A stretch of DNA of 64,000 bases from Rhizophlyctis rosea (taxonomy: Eukaryota > Chytridiomycota > Chytridiomycetes > Rhizophlyctidales > Rhizophlyctidaceae): the NCBI GenBank assembly GCA_027596075.1, contig JADGJC010000083.1, positions 1 through 64,000 on the forward strand. Direction: 5' to 3'. Each line of letters opens with the position of its first letter. The first letter of the stretch is position 1. Below are positions 11,749 to 22,819 of this stretch, one piece after another. The notes under the pieces were generated by a model. It saw only the letters and a program-made list of their open reading frames with translations, was not told where the DNA came from and did no database searches. The position numbers and the translations under genes are program-made.

Positions 11749-12698
11749 TTATTTAGTACGCATGCTCTCCAAAGTTTCTTCGCGTTGGCCTTTGATCATT
11801 TCGCGCTCGTCTTGTCGCGTTGTGTCGTATGATATGGCTTGTTGGTTCTGATGAGCCGGGTAGAGGGTATCAGTTAGTGAGTATATTCATGCACATAGTC
11901 CGAAATGTTCGAGATTCTGCCTCACCATCGGGTTCTCAGGAGACTTCTTCCACTTCTTCTGCAGCATCTGCTTCAACTGCGACTGACGCAGCGACGGGTT
12001 CTCCGCCTTCAACAAAGGCAACTCCCGTTCCTCAAATGCCGCCCAGGCGCTCTTCATCCGCTTTTCAGGGTGTCGCTCAATGTTGTCGCTGCTCTTTCCC
12101 TGAGTTCCTCCCGATGCAATGTCCATAAGATCTAGGGCTGCGTCAAGGCCAGACGCGGAGTACTCTGGTGTGTTTGCGTTGGATTCTCTTTCGAATTGGG
12201 CGAGGGCGTCTTCTTTCTTTGCGGCTTTTTTGGCTGATCCGGAGGCTTTTTGGGAGGGTTTTTTGGTTGGGAGCTCGGCTTCTTCGGCTGCGAGCATTGC
12301 TTCTCTGTGAATGATTTGAGTGCTTTTGCCATGGTTTGTATCTTCAAATACTTTTACTGACCTTTCCGCCTTCTTTGCTAGAAGTTCTTGCTGCAACACA
12401 CAGACGATAAGTTATCCGTAGAAAGTAAACAGAAGTGGAAGGTCCTTGCTATTACCCGTTTGGCCTCCTCCTGAGCTTTTTTGTTAGTGTCTTTTGCCCC
12501 AGCACTCCATTTGGTTGCTTCTTCCGCTTCTTTCTGAGCTGCCTTTTGTGCGTTCTTGGCGGCTTCTTGACCAGCTTTCCTCTCGTTAGCTGCAGCAGCC
12601 CTAGAAGTGTCAGGGGTAAGAAACTTGCGCAATGCAGAGATGTCGAAGAGAACATGGAGTACCGCAACTCACTTGCTGTTCACTTTCTTAGGAGGCAT
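11749..12698 (-). CDS. CCDC124: CCDC124 / Oxs1 family coiled-coil protein
   Basis: CCDC124 is a conserved eukaryotic protein found on ribosomes and at the midbody in animals. The ATG at 12698 gives MPPKKVNSK, then a GT..AG intron, a long Lys/Ala/Glu-rich coiled coil, two more introns (one starting GTAATA) and the diagnostic C-terminus. That part reads RHPEKRMKSAWAAFEEREL, then LPLLKAENPSLRQSQLKQML and KSPENPM. The last exon follows an intron that begins right after the PM codons and continues NQQAISYDTTRQDEREM to a TAA at 11749-11751. The HMG-box-like C-terminal block is what identifies the family. Its start codon lies about 250 bp from the PRPP synthetase start, so the two share an upstream region. 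Confidence 0.88.
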
Positions 12699-12951
12699 TT
12701 TCGGTTATGGGCAGCGTGACCGAGGCAATTCAAAAGATCGCAGATTGTGTGGGTGGGAAACCTTGAGAAGGAAGGATGATTGTGTCAATTTACGATGACG
12801 GCACAGCGTTGGGCGCAGCATTTCGTGAGTGCCATACCAGCCACATTCGCACACATTTCGCCCTCTCTGCAATCTTCACTTTCCCATCACAAGTCTACCA
12901 AAAAACTTCCTCATCGACAACAATTTTGCCTCAAATACGGACTATATACCG

Positions 12952-14303
12952 ATGCGGAACGTAAGTCTTATCACTCAATGTATCCCCAACTTTGTATTGA
13001 CGCTCTCCATCCAAAGGTCAAAATCTTTACTGGGTCCTCGCACCCGGAACTGTCCGCGCTAATTTTGGACCGGTTGAACCTCAACGCGGCGCCAGCCATA
13101 ATGAAGAGGTTCTCGAACGCGGAGACAGCAGTGGAAATTGGCGTATCAGTGCGCAACGAAGATGTGTTCATCATTCAATCTGGTTCATCGGCTGTCAATG
13201 ATCACTTGATGGAGCTCCTCATCATGATAAACGCGTGCAAAATCGCTAGCGCCAGAAGAATCACTGCTGTGTAAGTGGTGGGCGTTCGACCTCGTGTTCC
13301 GAGAGCTTACGCTCAGCGTGCTGTGAAAATAGACTGCCGTACTTCCCCTATAACAAGCAAAGCAAGAAGAAGAAGGCACGAGGAGCGATTACAGCGAAAC
13401 GTAAGGATATAGGTACCCGAGGACGCTCGCGTATGGAATCCTAATCAATCAATATTCTAGTCGTTGCAAACATGTTGGCGGTTGCCGGCGTCGATCACAT
13501 CATCACCATGGACCTTCACTCCTCGCAAACCCAAGGCTTCTTCAAAAGTCCCGTAGATAACCTCACTGCCGAACCTTGCATCATCCGATACATCCGTGAC
13601 AACTACCCCGATTACCAAAACGGCGTTGTGATCTCGAAGAACGCCGGTGGTGCGAAAAGGTCCGTTACCTTGTGTTTTGGTGATCATGCAAAACCGGAAT
13701 CTGACCATTTCAAACAGAGTGACATCGCTTGCGGATCGTTTGAAGATGGACTTCGCCCTCATCCACCGCGAAAGGTATCATATCGAACAACCGAGACGGA
13801 GCAAGGCAGAGGGTGGAGGAGACATAGAGACGAGACTGACTTTGGTGGGCGATGTCAAGGGGAAGGAATGCTTTATCATCGTGAGTATCAGCTGCCCTCT
13901 TTTTGCGGAGATCACCGGGACTAACGCAACAAGTTGTACAGGACGATATCATCGATGGGACAAATTCGTTCTTGGACGCATCCTCACATCTCAAGAAGTG
14001 CGGAGCATCAAAAGTTTACACCATCGCTACTCATGGTATCTTGTCTGGGAATGCACTTCACGAAATTGAACAGTGCGAGGCGGTGGATCAGGTATGTCAT
14101 AAGTATTTACAATAATCGCTGATATTAGACATTCTGAACCTCCGCATCAGGTCATCGTGACCAACTCATACCCGGTTGCGGATGCAAAACGCTTCGCGTC
14201 CACAAAGCTCAAGGTTATCGATGTTAGTGGAGTGTTGGCTGAGGCGATCAGACGGACGCATAACGGAGAGTCTATTTCATATCTGTTCTCGGTACCTGTT
14301 TGA
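12952..14303 (+). CDS. PRS: Ribose-phosphate pyrophosphokinase subunit, Prs1/Prs5-like
   Basis: The family makes PRPP from ribose 5-phosphate and ATP. Seven exons give 331 residues: 12952-12960, 13017-13270, 13333-13400, 13461-13659, 13718-13880, 13942-14091 and 14151-14303. The first exon is only nine bases (Met-Arg-Asn) and is joined to [12 protein letters not shown], the normal start of the family. Conserved parts include [22 protein letters not shown] and [15 protein letters not shown]. The flexible-loop sequence [17 protein letters not shown] and the PRPP-binding loop [14 protein letters not shown] differ from the catalytic consensus (KDKSRAPISA and DDMxDTxGT). This matches the divergent fungal Prs1/Prs5 subunits, which act in hetero-oligomers, so this copy may need a partner encoded elsewhere. 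Identification of the family is certain. Confidence 0.95.
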
Positions 14304-14608
14304 GCAGATTTTGGAGAAGGTGTATGCGGCATTTTAGGTCATGTAGCATTTTTGCATCGTTATTGTATGAAATTGTTTTACCTTCTTGAATATCATTTCA
14401 CCGCTGTATATTAGTGAATTTCTTAGATCAACGTAATGGGAGGGTCATGACACTTTTCTGATCTTCCATTATCCGAGGTTTTGATGCAAATGCGCAAGTT
14501 ATTCTCTGAATGCTTGACCATAGTTGATTCGTATTCGATTTAAGCAGAATATCAAGACGCCACAAAATCTTTTGGTCACGACATATATACAGGAAATACG
14601 AAACAACA
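14304..14608. other. Short convergent intergenic region
   Basis: About 300 AT-rich bases lie between the stop codons of the PRPP synthetase gene and the hydrolase gene. They probably hold the two 3' UTRs and poly(A) sites. Nothing else is seen. Confidence 0.4.
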
Positions 14609-15704
14609 TCACTTCCTAACGTGCTCCGCCAAAAACTCCAAAGAAGGCAGCACAAACTTCTGGAAAGCCTCATCCTCCACCTTAAACATCATATCATAAA
14701 AGTGGATCGCTCCCTCCACAGTAATCAACTTCGCCTCGACCCCATTCTTCACAACTTCCTCATACGCCAACTTTGACGCCTCATACGGTACGCTCAAATC
14801 TCCCGTCCCATGCACAAACACGATAGACGGGTACTTCTTTCCCAACCTCTTCATAGTAGAGAACGAATCGACGCGGTCAACGTTCCCATCTGGGATGATC
14901 TGGTCCATTATAGTGCCGTTTTTGTAGTGGAGCCAGGAGAAGGCTGAGCGGGGTGGGACGGTTGAGAGGTCTGCGGGGACGTCGCGCATTGGGGGAAAGG
15001 ATGAGGGGATGGGTCCTTCGTAGATTTTGGCGATGTGGTCGGCGGGGAGGGTAGGGTAGTGTGCGAAACCGGGGTTGGGGGAGCGGTAGAAGGGGAGGGT
15101 GAGATGTTTCATTCCGTAGACGTCTAGGATTGCTTTTGGGGGGTGGGGTTCTTCTGCCTGGTTGGGTTATAAAAAGGGGTTGGGGTTTTGTTTATTTACT
15201 TTGTCTTAGATGAAAGATGATTGGCGCGAATGGTAAAGAAGCACCTACCAACAACCCAGCCATCCCACCACCACAAGAATACCCGCCAACAACGATCCTG
15301 TCCCCATCGACAACAACTGATGCGTCCTTTTCCAAAAGGCTAGGCAGTACCTCCCTGCACCACCTGTATGCCTCCTTCGCGTCAGTAATTGGACCGTCCC
15401 ACACGCTCACTTGCGGGCATAGGCGGTAGTTGGCACTGACAACCACAAAGCCCAATGAGACTAGGTAAGCAACTTGGGATTGGGGTAGGAAGCCGTGGGT
15501 GCCGATGATAAAGCCGCCACCGTGGAAGAGAAGGGCTGGCAAGTGGCGGGTTAGTGGCTATGATTTTGAGCAGGCAATGTGGACGGCGGACTTACCAATT
15601 GGACGTTCATTTCCGAGACTAGTCGCATCTGCGTCCCAGTGTACTGCTGCTTCGATGGGCTGGTTGTCAGGATCGATCTTGTAAGCGTAGATTTTGGTTT
15701 GCAT
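14609..15704 (-). CDS. Alpha/beta hydrolase fold-3 (HSL-type) esterase or lipase
   Basis: A probable carboxylester hydrolase. The ATG at 15704 opens MQTKIYAYKIDPDNQPI; the intron-bounded second exon starts near 15535 and the third near 15130. The oxyanion-hole motif HGGGF lies in LLFHGGGFIIGTH, the nucleophile Ser in GGYSCGGG, the acid in GTGDLSVP and the catalytic His in GAIHFYD, in the order expected for the hormone-sensitive-lipase family. The protein has about 320 residues with no signal peptide or membrane segment, so it is likely cytosolic. The substrate cannot be told from sequence. The TGA is at 14609-14611. Confidence 0.88.
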
Positions 15705-15814
15705 TTTTGCTAATGTTGGTATCAGGATGAAGATTCGATGGATGATGCAAAGGTGAGAACCGGACTGCGAGTTGTGTTGATTGGGGATTTAGCGGGCTCA
15801 ACTTGACCTACCCA

Positions 15815-15822
15815 TATTTATA
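15815..15822 (-). promoter_or_regulatory. TATA-box-like element upstream of the hydrolase gene
   Basis: On the minus strand this reads TATAAATA, 111-118 nt upstream of the hydrolase ATG at 15704. Position and strand fit a core promoter with a 5' UTR of about 80 nt. The match is good but untested. Confidence 0.4.
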
Positions 15823-16440
15823 GGTTGGCTGGAGAGATGGCGTTGTGCTCGTTGGGGCCACATGCGGGTGGAGACCTTTGACAAATGGAACATTTTTGTA
15901 TCCGAGGGGAATATTCCTTTCGGAGACCTCCGCTCGTGCCGAATCCGGAACCGCGGAAAATCCCTGGGACCAACGTGGCACCAGTCAACCCAGTGCGGCT
16001 TCCCCTGACGAAAGTCACAAAACATTGTCACACCCCCCATTCCATCAGGTCTTCACTGGCACTTTCCAGCTTCTCCAGTGCCTAGCAATGTCTCGCTATT
16101 AGAAATGCTTTCAACACCGCAAGGAGGATAAGCGCTGATTGAGGGGCTGTCTTATTACAGAAAGACATCACTAATAACTTGAAATGTGAGCTTTTCCCAA
16201 CCATCATAATCCCCAACCGAAATGAATAGCTTTTAATGATATCCCAATCTGAGTATGCACAGACGGTACTTACCAAGTTGATACAGCCATGCCATTCATT
16301 CAAGCGTGCGTCCAGGCTCCTCCCTACTCACATGATTGACATCCATCGATTTGCACTTGGAACTCGGAAGTGGACGAGTTTGTCCACGGTTCACTGATTC
16401 TGCGGATCGGACTGGGCCTTGGGAGGACGGCGACGGGAGT
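15823..16440. other. Intergenic stretch, no gene seen
   Basis: About 620 bases lie upstream of the hydrolase gene and downstream of the probable secreted-protein gene. Small open frames here have no protein-like composition, and I see no RNA gene or clear repeat. Confidence 0.35.
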
Positions 16441-17893
16441 TACATTGACGAACACGGGACATCATCTTTGGTCGACCAGGTGCGATCGTTGAAGACTTTT
16501 AGAGTGATGGTGTTGGATCCGAGAGGGAGGCCGTGGTGTAGGTAACTGTTGTTGACGCGGGGCTGGAGACAATGAGGATATGAACGACCGTGAGAAGAGA
16601 CAAAGGGACGTCGCAGGCACCCACCACTCCGTGATGCTCGTTCCCCTCAGTTTCCATGAGTAGATCAATTGAGCTCCTTCATAATCAGATGAATGAGATC
16701 CATTAAAAAACTGACTGTTGGGTTCACCCCAGTTGCGGTTTTAATTGGACCAGTCCAGGTGGCGGCGCTGCCGTCCAATTGGATTTGGCATGATGCAGCG
16801 GCGGTCGTGAACTCTGGGATGAGAACTTGGTTGCTGCCGACGTCCGCTTCGGGCTTGTGCGAGATTTGGTTGTAGACAATGAACTACAAATGGAAGGTAT
16901 ATCATCGGAGTCAAATGGGGGGAAAGTAGGACAGCATACTGCAGGAATGGGATTCCCAGCATCCACCGCATATGTTTTTTTCCTGCCCAGTCGGAATAAG
17001 TCGCCCTCGAGTTCAAGTACGTGCCATCGGCAGACCCGCTTCAGACAGCAAGGTTGCTTATGGGCGACGCTGTCCCTTTGTAGGGGCTAGCTGCCTTGAT
17101 TGCGAGCACCAGATCAGGGCTTTTGGCGCGGTATGTGAATGGGGTTTGAATTTGGTATTGCAAGTCGTAAGTGCTGGATTCGGTGTCGACGCGGGTGGGT
17201 GGTGTAAAACCAGTTCCAAGAAGCGTCATGGTCGGTTGGGCGGGGTAAACTCCGGTAGTTGTGGTTATGCCCATCCAGATGTCCAAGCTGATGTTGTACG
17301 GGCTCAAAGCACCCAGATTGAAGGCAAGGTAATCCCCTGCTTGAATTGTAAGGCGGGGCTGGTTCAAAGATGTAGCGATCAGAAACATGCCGAGAACTAC
17401 ATGCCTAAAAACGCCACTTGAATACTGACAGATTGTTATAGAAGTAGAATTGAATGCAATCTTGAGCGCTGGAATCATAGGGAGGTGCTGCGGATCAAAT
17501 GCTTGCGAGTTTCAAGAGGTAATCAATATGTGGAAGTTGCCCAGTCGTAAATAGTGTAATCTCCATAGCCGAAGAAAACGGCATTCATGTTTTGTCCCGC
17601 ACCAGCTTCATTGTTTGGACTGATGGGCACAACTGATGGAAAAGAGCAATGCAGAAGCCAACATGAGCTGTGGGTTACGTCTGCATCGATGTGCCATCGC
17701 AAAGTTGTGCAAAAGAGGAACTTACCTGCGAGGCCAATTGATGTGTCCGCTGGTTGGGTAGGATCGACGTAAGTGCGTTTGCGCAGGGACGCAGCATGAA
17801 CCTGCGGGGATTGCTCTAGCGCGAGATTGAAAGACTCAACTGCCGGAGACGTGGACGGCAGAGCAACGGCGACGGAAGCCCAAAGGGCAGCCT
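16441..17893 (-). CDS. Probable secreted protein of unknown function (multi-exon, 5' end unresolved)
   Basis: Several minus-strand exons with protein-like sequence follow one another. First comes a signal-peptide-like exon after an acceptor at ~17894 (AALWASVAVALPSTSPAVES, with a later dibasic RKR). Then a short exon with FFGYGDYTIYDWA. Then a long one around 17480-17050 (LTIQAGDYLAFNLGALS, YNISLDIWMGI, TYDLQYQIQTPFTYRAK). Then QVLIPEFTTAAASCQIQLD with GSAATWTGPIKTATG near 16830-16720. The last exon is VNNSYLHHGLPLGSNTITL with KVFNDRTWSTKDD and a TAA at 16441-16443. The alternating hydrophobic pattern and GSNTITL ending suggest beta-sandwich domains. The start codon exon and some joints could not be placed. 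I recognise no family; secretion is inferred from the hydrophobic start. Confidence 0.4.
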
Positions 17894-17905
17894 AAAAGAC
17901 AGTAA

Positions 17906-18867
17906 TGGCACACATGCGTTTTCGTAAATGGAGGGCGGAATGTCCGCTTGGTGAACGTTGGCTCTCAAGGAGTTTCGAACTATATGTCCACAGGCATCTG
18001 CTGATTGCCGTCCCTCCGTCACCCTCCCGGAGTTCCCGGCCAACCTGCAGGATTCACCCCAATCCTACACTGGAAAAAGCGGCGAGACGGTTTGGAGGGC
18101 GAGGACGGCTGTTGCTCGCCTGGTACCGGTGCCCTAAATGTGCTGAGCTTGCTAATGCAACAGTAAGCACCAAAATGGTTTGCTGCGCCCCCCGGTCTTG
18201 ATCATACATGATAAATGAAAGACAAGCTACTCCACTCAGCCTCCATGCTCAACATACTTAATGATAAGGAATCGACTGTGAGATATGTTAGTAGCCATCA
18301 CTGGGGAGAGTGGACGTAATGTTGCACCACAAGCGTCAGAAAGCCGGCCTCAATGGACATGTGGATGCAGGCTTTGCAACAGCATCACAAAAAGTCAACT
18401 AGCGGCTATGCTTTGCACTTTTCAGAGGGAGTGATCAGCTGAAAAGCGAGAAACAGAACATGCCACCACAACCCAGGCCAGATATGTTGTACTACGAGGA
18501 GCTCACTCCGAATGATATATGTCTCCTGGTTTGCGTTGGAGTACTCCTTGAGACCCAGCATAAATGTTTCACTGAATCACCAAAATCTCACATTCTTAGC
18601 GATTCTTCTCATCAAACGTTCGAGCGTGCTGCTTTTGGATGTTCAAAAGGATATATTCCTATGAAAATGACATTGATAAAGGTGATCTGCCTTCTCTGCG
18701 GCGATATGGCGATAGAGAAAGTCCGTCCGCAAATTAGGGATTGGTGTAGAGACGGAATATGTGCCCGTGCTTAAGGATTTGGGGGGAAAACGCACCTAGC
18801 ACGGCTGGGGTGCAACGGCGAACAGCTGGAATGGTCGAAGTGTACGAGACGACACCCAAAAATAGCA
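17906..18867. other. Stretch without a supported gene
   Basis: About 960 bases should include the 5' end of the secreted-protein gene, which I could not fix. A plus-strand frame at 18460-18774 begins with ATG but shows no family resemblance, so it is not called. A minus-strand stretch near 18680-18770 reads NLRTDFLYRHIAAEKA and might be an exon of the next locus. Confidence 0.3.
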
Positions 18868-19309
18868 TCAGTAAGACGCAGCTCGAGATCTCTGAACGTC
18901 ACTTGAGGCGCATCCTCTAGACTCACCGCAGAGGAATTTGAGTACACCTGCTTCAATCAAATGGTCGAGAAGATTACATTGGTACGCTAGTTGCTGTTCG
19001 GTCAAAGGCACTCCAGAAAGGTAAAGTCGGTTGACGGGGGCTGCTGCCACGGAGAATTTCTCCGCAAGAAGTGTGTTCCTAATTGTATAAAGGCTTGGGT
19101 AGAACGGCAAGACGGGCGTCTGTACTCCAGTTGGTGGGGGCAGCAGGTGCCGGCTGGTCAGCTGCATCACCGTCGGTCGTCGGGACTGGAGGATTTAGAG
19201 GTTGGATATTAGTAGGAGGTGGTTGCGTGCTCAGTTGTCCACTAGCTTGGGTGACAACACGGGAAGTCAGGGATAGATTTTGAAGTTCTGTAGTAGGCGG
19301 TAAGCTCAT
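18868..19309 (-). CDS. Doubtful hypothetical locus with a frame break
   Basis: From an ATG at 19309 (MSLPPTTELQNLSLTSR) a Pro/Thr-rich frame runs to a stop at 19079. An overlapping minus frame carries the more protein-like TPVLPFYPSLYTIRNTLLAE, then NRLYLSGVPLTEQQLAYQ and LDHLIEAGVLKFLCG, ending at a good GTGAGT donor near 18920. The two frames cannot be joined by any splice pair I could find, so either an intron is missed or the gene is broken. The product is not recognised. Confidence 0.25.
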
Positions 19310-19965
19310 TGTGAACCGGCGGAGTTTCAGGGGAAGAATCAAAGAGTGATGTGAATGAGGGAATATGTCGCCAGACTTGTTGGAACAGTGTTGCAGAGAA
19401 ATTCGGTTCTGAGTTTAGGTGAGAAATGACTGAATTACCGTGGCGCAATGGCAATGACGATCAGAAACTGTTTTGCATCCGATATCCCACCAAGTGTGGT
19501 GGTTGCAGCTGTCGTCATGACGGAGAATCAAGTTGATCTCTACGCTGCGCCACTCAGCATCGATCGCAGAACGATAAATGAAATGGGCTTTCGACAATCT
19601 AAATTGGGGAGAATACCCAATGTCGTCTTATGGATGCTTCAATCTTGGCAACATACTGATTACCAGAGCAGTACGTTAGATATGGAAGCGGGGTTGCAAA
19701 GCCTCCCAACCACGATGTACGCCACCATCTCCTCCTTACATAATCGTAATCCTGGTCATTCAAACGCATTCAAAGTTCGGCAACGACAAACATAGAAGAT
19801 GAAGTCCTATTCTACAAACGAAAGTTTACAATGTATACACAATGGCTTTGTACAAGGATTCTGAGGTTTTACGCCTACTTGCTGAAATTCATTATCCCAT
19901 TCCCTTCATATATCACACCGAAAGTCTGGAAATTTCTATCATCACATACCGCCTCCACCCTTCCC
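19310..19965. other. Intergenic stretch, possible short exon only
   Basis: A plus-strand frame around 19448-19640 has fairly protein-like sequence (ENQVDLYAAPLSIDRRTINE) but no partner exons and no known domain. Nothing else is seen in these 650 bases. Confidence 0.3.
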
Positions 19966-21264
19966 TCACTCGTCCCCCTCTGGTATAGTAGTGGCCTTCA
20001 ACCACTGAGCAACATACCCACCCTTCATATTCGGCCTCCGACCCTCATCCAATGACCGTCTTCCAGCAAAAACTGCAAGTGGGACGGCGTCATCTCGATC
20101 TTCACGGATGTCAAAGGAGACAGATCGGCGTTGGGGTTCTTCCAATTGTAAGGCAGGATTCATGAGTTTGATGGGGACAGTGGGCAGGTTGGCGGATGTG
20201 TGACGCCTGGGTCGGGTACGGCGGGGAAGGGAGTTGTCTGGCACTAGGGCAGCGAGAGGTGTGTGGTCGTCGTCAGACGATTTGTCGTAAGATGGTGGGG
20301 AGGGGTACATCGAGGTGATGGGAACGTTGTTTGTTAGAGGAAGGGAAGGTGAGGACATAGATTGGAACATGCTCATTCTTCTACTGCTCCGATTGGATGC
20401 AACAGGCGATTGAGGCATGACCATGACGGGATATCCCGCCATGGGTTGTTGATGATAGAGATGCACTGGACGAGGGATATTATCAATGGATGCACGGCGG
20501 ACCTGTTCACCAAGTGGCATGTTCTCTTCGTCATATTGAGCAAGCAAACTACCCCGTCTTGGAGCCTGGGTCTCGCGCGCCGGTGCATTGATGGTTTCGA
20601 ACATGCCGGACATGCGGCTTGATCGCTTTTTCGGGGATGAGGGAGGTGATGGGTAGGCGCTGTAATCGAAGACGTAAGGATTGCTTTGTGGGATGGGCAC
20701 GGTGGAACTGCGCTTGTGGTATGAGGTTGGTGGTGATTGTTTATCTAGGGACGATCGGTTCAAGGTTGCAGCGCTCTTTCGGGGTTTGGTTGGGTAAGTA
20801 GGTGGCTCATTGCCGGGCAGGAAGCTGCTTTTGGGACTGATGCTGCAGGGGTTTGTCAATACATGACATGAATGAACCAATCCAACCAAATGAACCCACC
20901 CCCAATTCGCGATTCCTCCACCGAGCTTGAAAGGATTCCATGAATGCCTGTTGATATATTTTTGTCTCTTCATATGCTCCTTCACAAATTCCTGCTCCTG
21001 CCGCTCCAAATCCTTTTGGCGTTTGTCTTCCTCGTTGACATCGTCTATGACACCCAATACTGCTGTTAGCATATCAGCTTCGGTGGTCGGGGAGTTGTCA
21101 AGCTCAAAAGGCACGTCAATCAGATAGCTCGGGACATCCTCGATCTTTTCCAGCAGGGATTCAGTTTCGGTGCTAGGAGCACTGGATGATGATTCAGAAA
21201 CTTCTGACATGTCAAACTTCTGCAAAAGCTCTTTGATAAGCTCCACCGGGTCTACTTTGATCAT
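19966..21264 (-). CDS. Disordered Ser/Pro-rich protein of unknown function
   Basis: The ATG at 21264 starts MIKVDPVELIKELLQKFDMS. The N-terminal ~110 residues are acidic and helical (DDVNEEDKRQKDLERQEQEF). The rest is a low-complexity Ser/Pro/Arg region with repeated basic-Ser motifs such as KKRSSRMSGMF, RRGSLLAQYDEEN and RRMSMFQSMSSPS, typical of regulated phosphosites. It ends with the short ordered-looking block MKGGYVAQWLKATTIPEGDE. A 57-nt GT..AG intron (donor after AATTGGGG near 20904, acceptor near 20847) has no stop and a length divisible by three, so the frame reads straight through it. With the intron removed the protein is about 413 residues. It has no membrane segment and no recognised domain. 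Confidence 0.65.
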   Translation of the reverse strand: MIKVDPVELIKELLQKFDMSEVSESSSSAPSTETESLLEKIEDVPSYLIDVPFELDNSPTTEADMLTAVLGVIDDVNEEDKRQKDLERQEQEFVKEHMKRQKYINRHSWNPFKLGGGIANWGWVHLVGLVHSCHVLTNPCSISPKSSFLPGNEPPTYPTKPRKSAATLNRSSLDKQSPPTSYHKRSSTVPIPQSNPYVFDYSAYPSPPSSPKKRSSRMSGMFETINAPARETQAPRRGSLLAQYDEENMPLGEQVRRASIDNIPRPVHLYHQQPMAGYPVMVMPQSPVASNRSSRRMSMFQSMSSPSLPLTNNVPITSMYPSPPSYDKSSDDDHTPLAALVPDNSLPRRTRPRRHTSANLPTVPIKLMNPALQLEEPQRRSVSFDIREDRDDAVPLAVFAGRRSLDEGRRPNMKGGYVAQWLKATTIPEGDE

Positions 21265-22819
21265 TGAGTGTGGTCCACCTACCGGCGCTAGGTCTTTCGC
21301 GTACTATGGGATGGGCAACTGGGTTATGGCGTCGTCAGGTGGTATGAATAAGTGACAGGGTTTGAAGTGATGGGTAACTCGCTGATGGCTGTACCGGGGA
21401 CCGTACGAACCACCAGCTTCTTTGTAAACAAATCTAAAAATAGCGAGCAGCCCCTTCGTGAGAAAGCAAACAACTCAACGTCATGAGACCAATCCTATCA
21501 GGTGGAGTATGGAACAGCATGATGAAGCGTGTTGGTCCAAACTCCAAATATAGACAGCTTGATACATCAATCAGCTCCGCCCGATTGGAGGTGCTGTTGG
21601 GGTCGGTTGGTGGAGGGAGACGCGCTTCCTCTCTTGCTGGGCGATCGGGCAAGGATGCGGCAGAAAGAGGGAAGTCCGTCAACTCTGAACGTGAAGGTCA
21701 TAATGAAAACCAGCAGCCCGGAAATATGGGTTACCCATGTGAACAGGGGTTGCATGGTAGCACCTGTACGACCGCGGTGTTTCATGGAACTCGTGGATCT
21801 TTGCCTTGAATTTCCCGAAATTGGGAGGTCCTCCGATGTGGAATCAACATGGGTGCGGTCTCTCAATGCGCTTTCATATCGGCTCATCCCATTGCCGTTC
21901 CTCCATTGTTTGCCGCGGTTCTTTGCTTTCAACCGGTCAAACCTTCATTTCTCAACAACAAAGGGGCGGGCCAACAACGTCACGCTGTGGAGGCACAGTC
22001 ATCGTGCCTAGTGGACCCTGCACGCCCCAAGGGTGGACACGTCCTTCTTCTTTGCCCACACCAGCAAGAAAGTGTAAAACAACATGATGTGCGAGGTAAC
22101 GATAGCAGAGTAGCAGAGGTCCGTTTGATGTTGCCTTGATCATGACCTGACTTGGATCATGAGAAGCGTAGATTGTAGTTGCAGTGGTAAATCCGAGCTC
22201 GGCGGGTCTCTGCGAAGATCACTGCTAGCGACATTCTTTTCGCAATGGCTGTGTGATGAATCATGAAAGGAAGCAACTCTCAGTTGACCCTGAGCCGACC
22301 TGTTGTGCATTTCGGCTGAGGCGACTTGACGTTTGTGCCACATACCGGTATGATGAATAGTATGAAGCCTCTAACAACGAAACACGCGTGTTGGTGAATT
22401 CGCGCTTCGCAGAGCAGCGCAAATCAATTCCAAAAGCGCCATTCTCTTGTCCAGCCTTCCAACGATGCATGTTCAAAAGACTTGATTGACGTGGCACTCC
22501 ACGTGTTCTTTACTGGGAAGGAAAGCCAGTGACCAATCAGTCTGACGACGTTAACAGAGCTACAAACACAATGGAAGGAGCAGATATTAAGTTGATAGCT
22601 CATGACATTAGTCCATGTGCAATGACCATGGATAGGAAGCCACAGAGCATACTCATGTTTGGGGGGTTGGTGGAGCTGGGAACTCCGGTGAATGAGGTGA
22701 AGTGGTGGCACTGATCAACGCCACACCCCTGTCCAGAGCACTGGACAGAGTTATCCCCCTCCTGTGATTTTGATGAGGTCCACTTTTTGCAACGCTTCCC
22801 ATCACAGCATCCGCACAAA
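21265..22819. other. Long intergenic stretch (1.55 kb), no gene seen
   Basis: The flanking genes are divergent, so this stretch holds both upstream regions. Open frames here are short and of mixed composition, and none joins into a plausible gene. I see no tRNA and no repeat of note. Confidence 0.4.

Noticed and set aside
18460..18774. ATG-started plus frame of 104 residues
   Set aside because: No family resemblance, no neighbouring exons and no codon-level sign of selection that I can see.
21567..21932. Minus frame with a short hydrophobic stretch
   Set aside because: Isolated, no plausible exon partners, mixed composition; probably chance.
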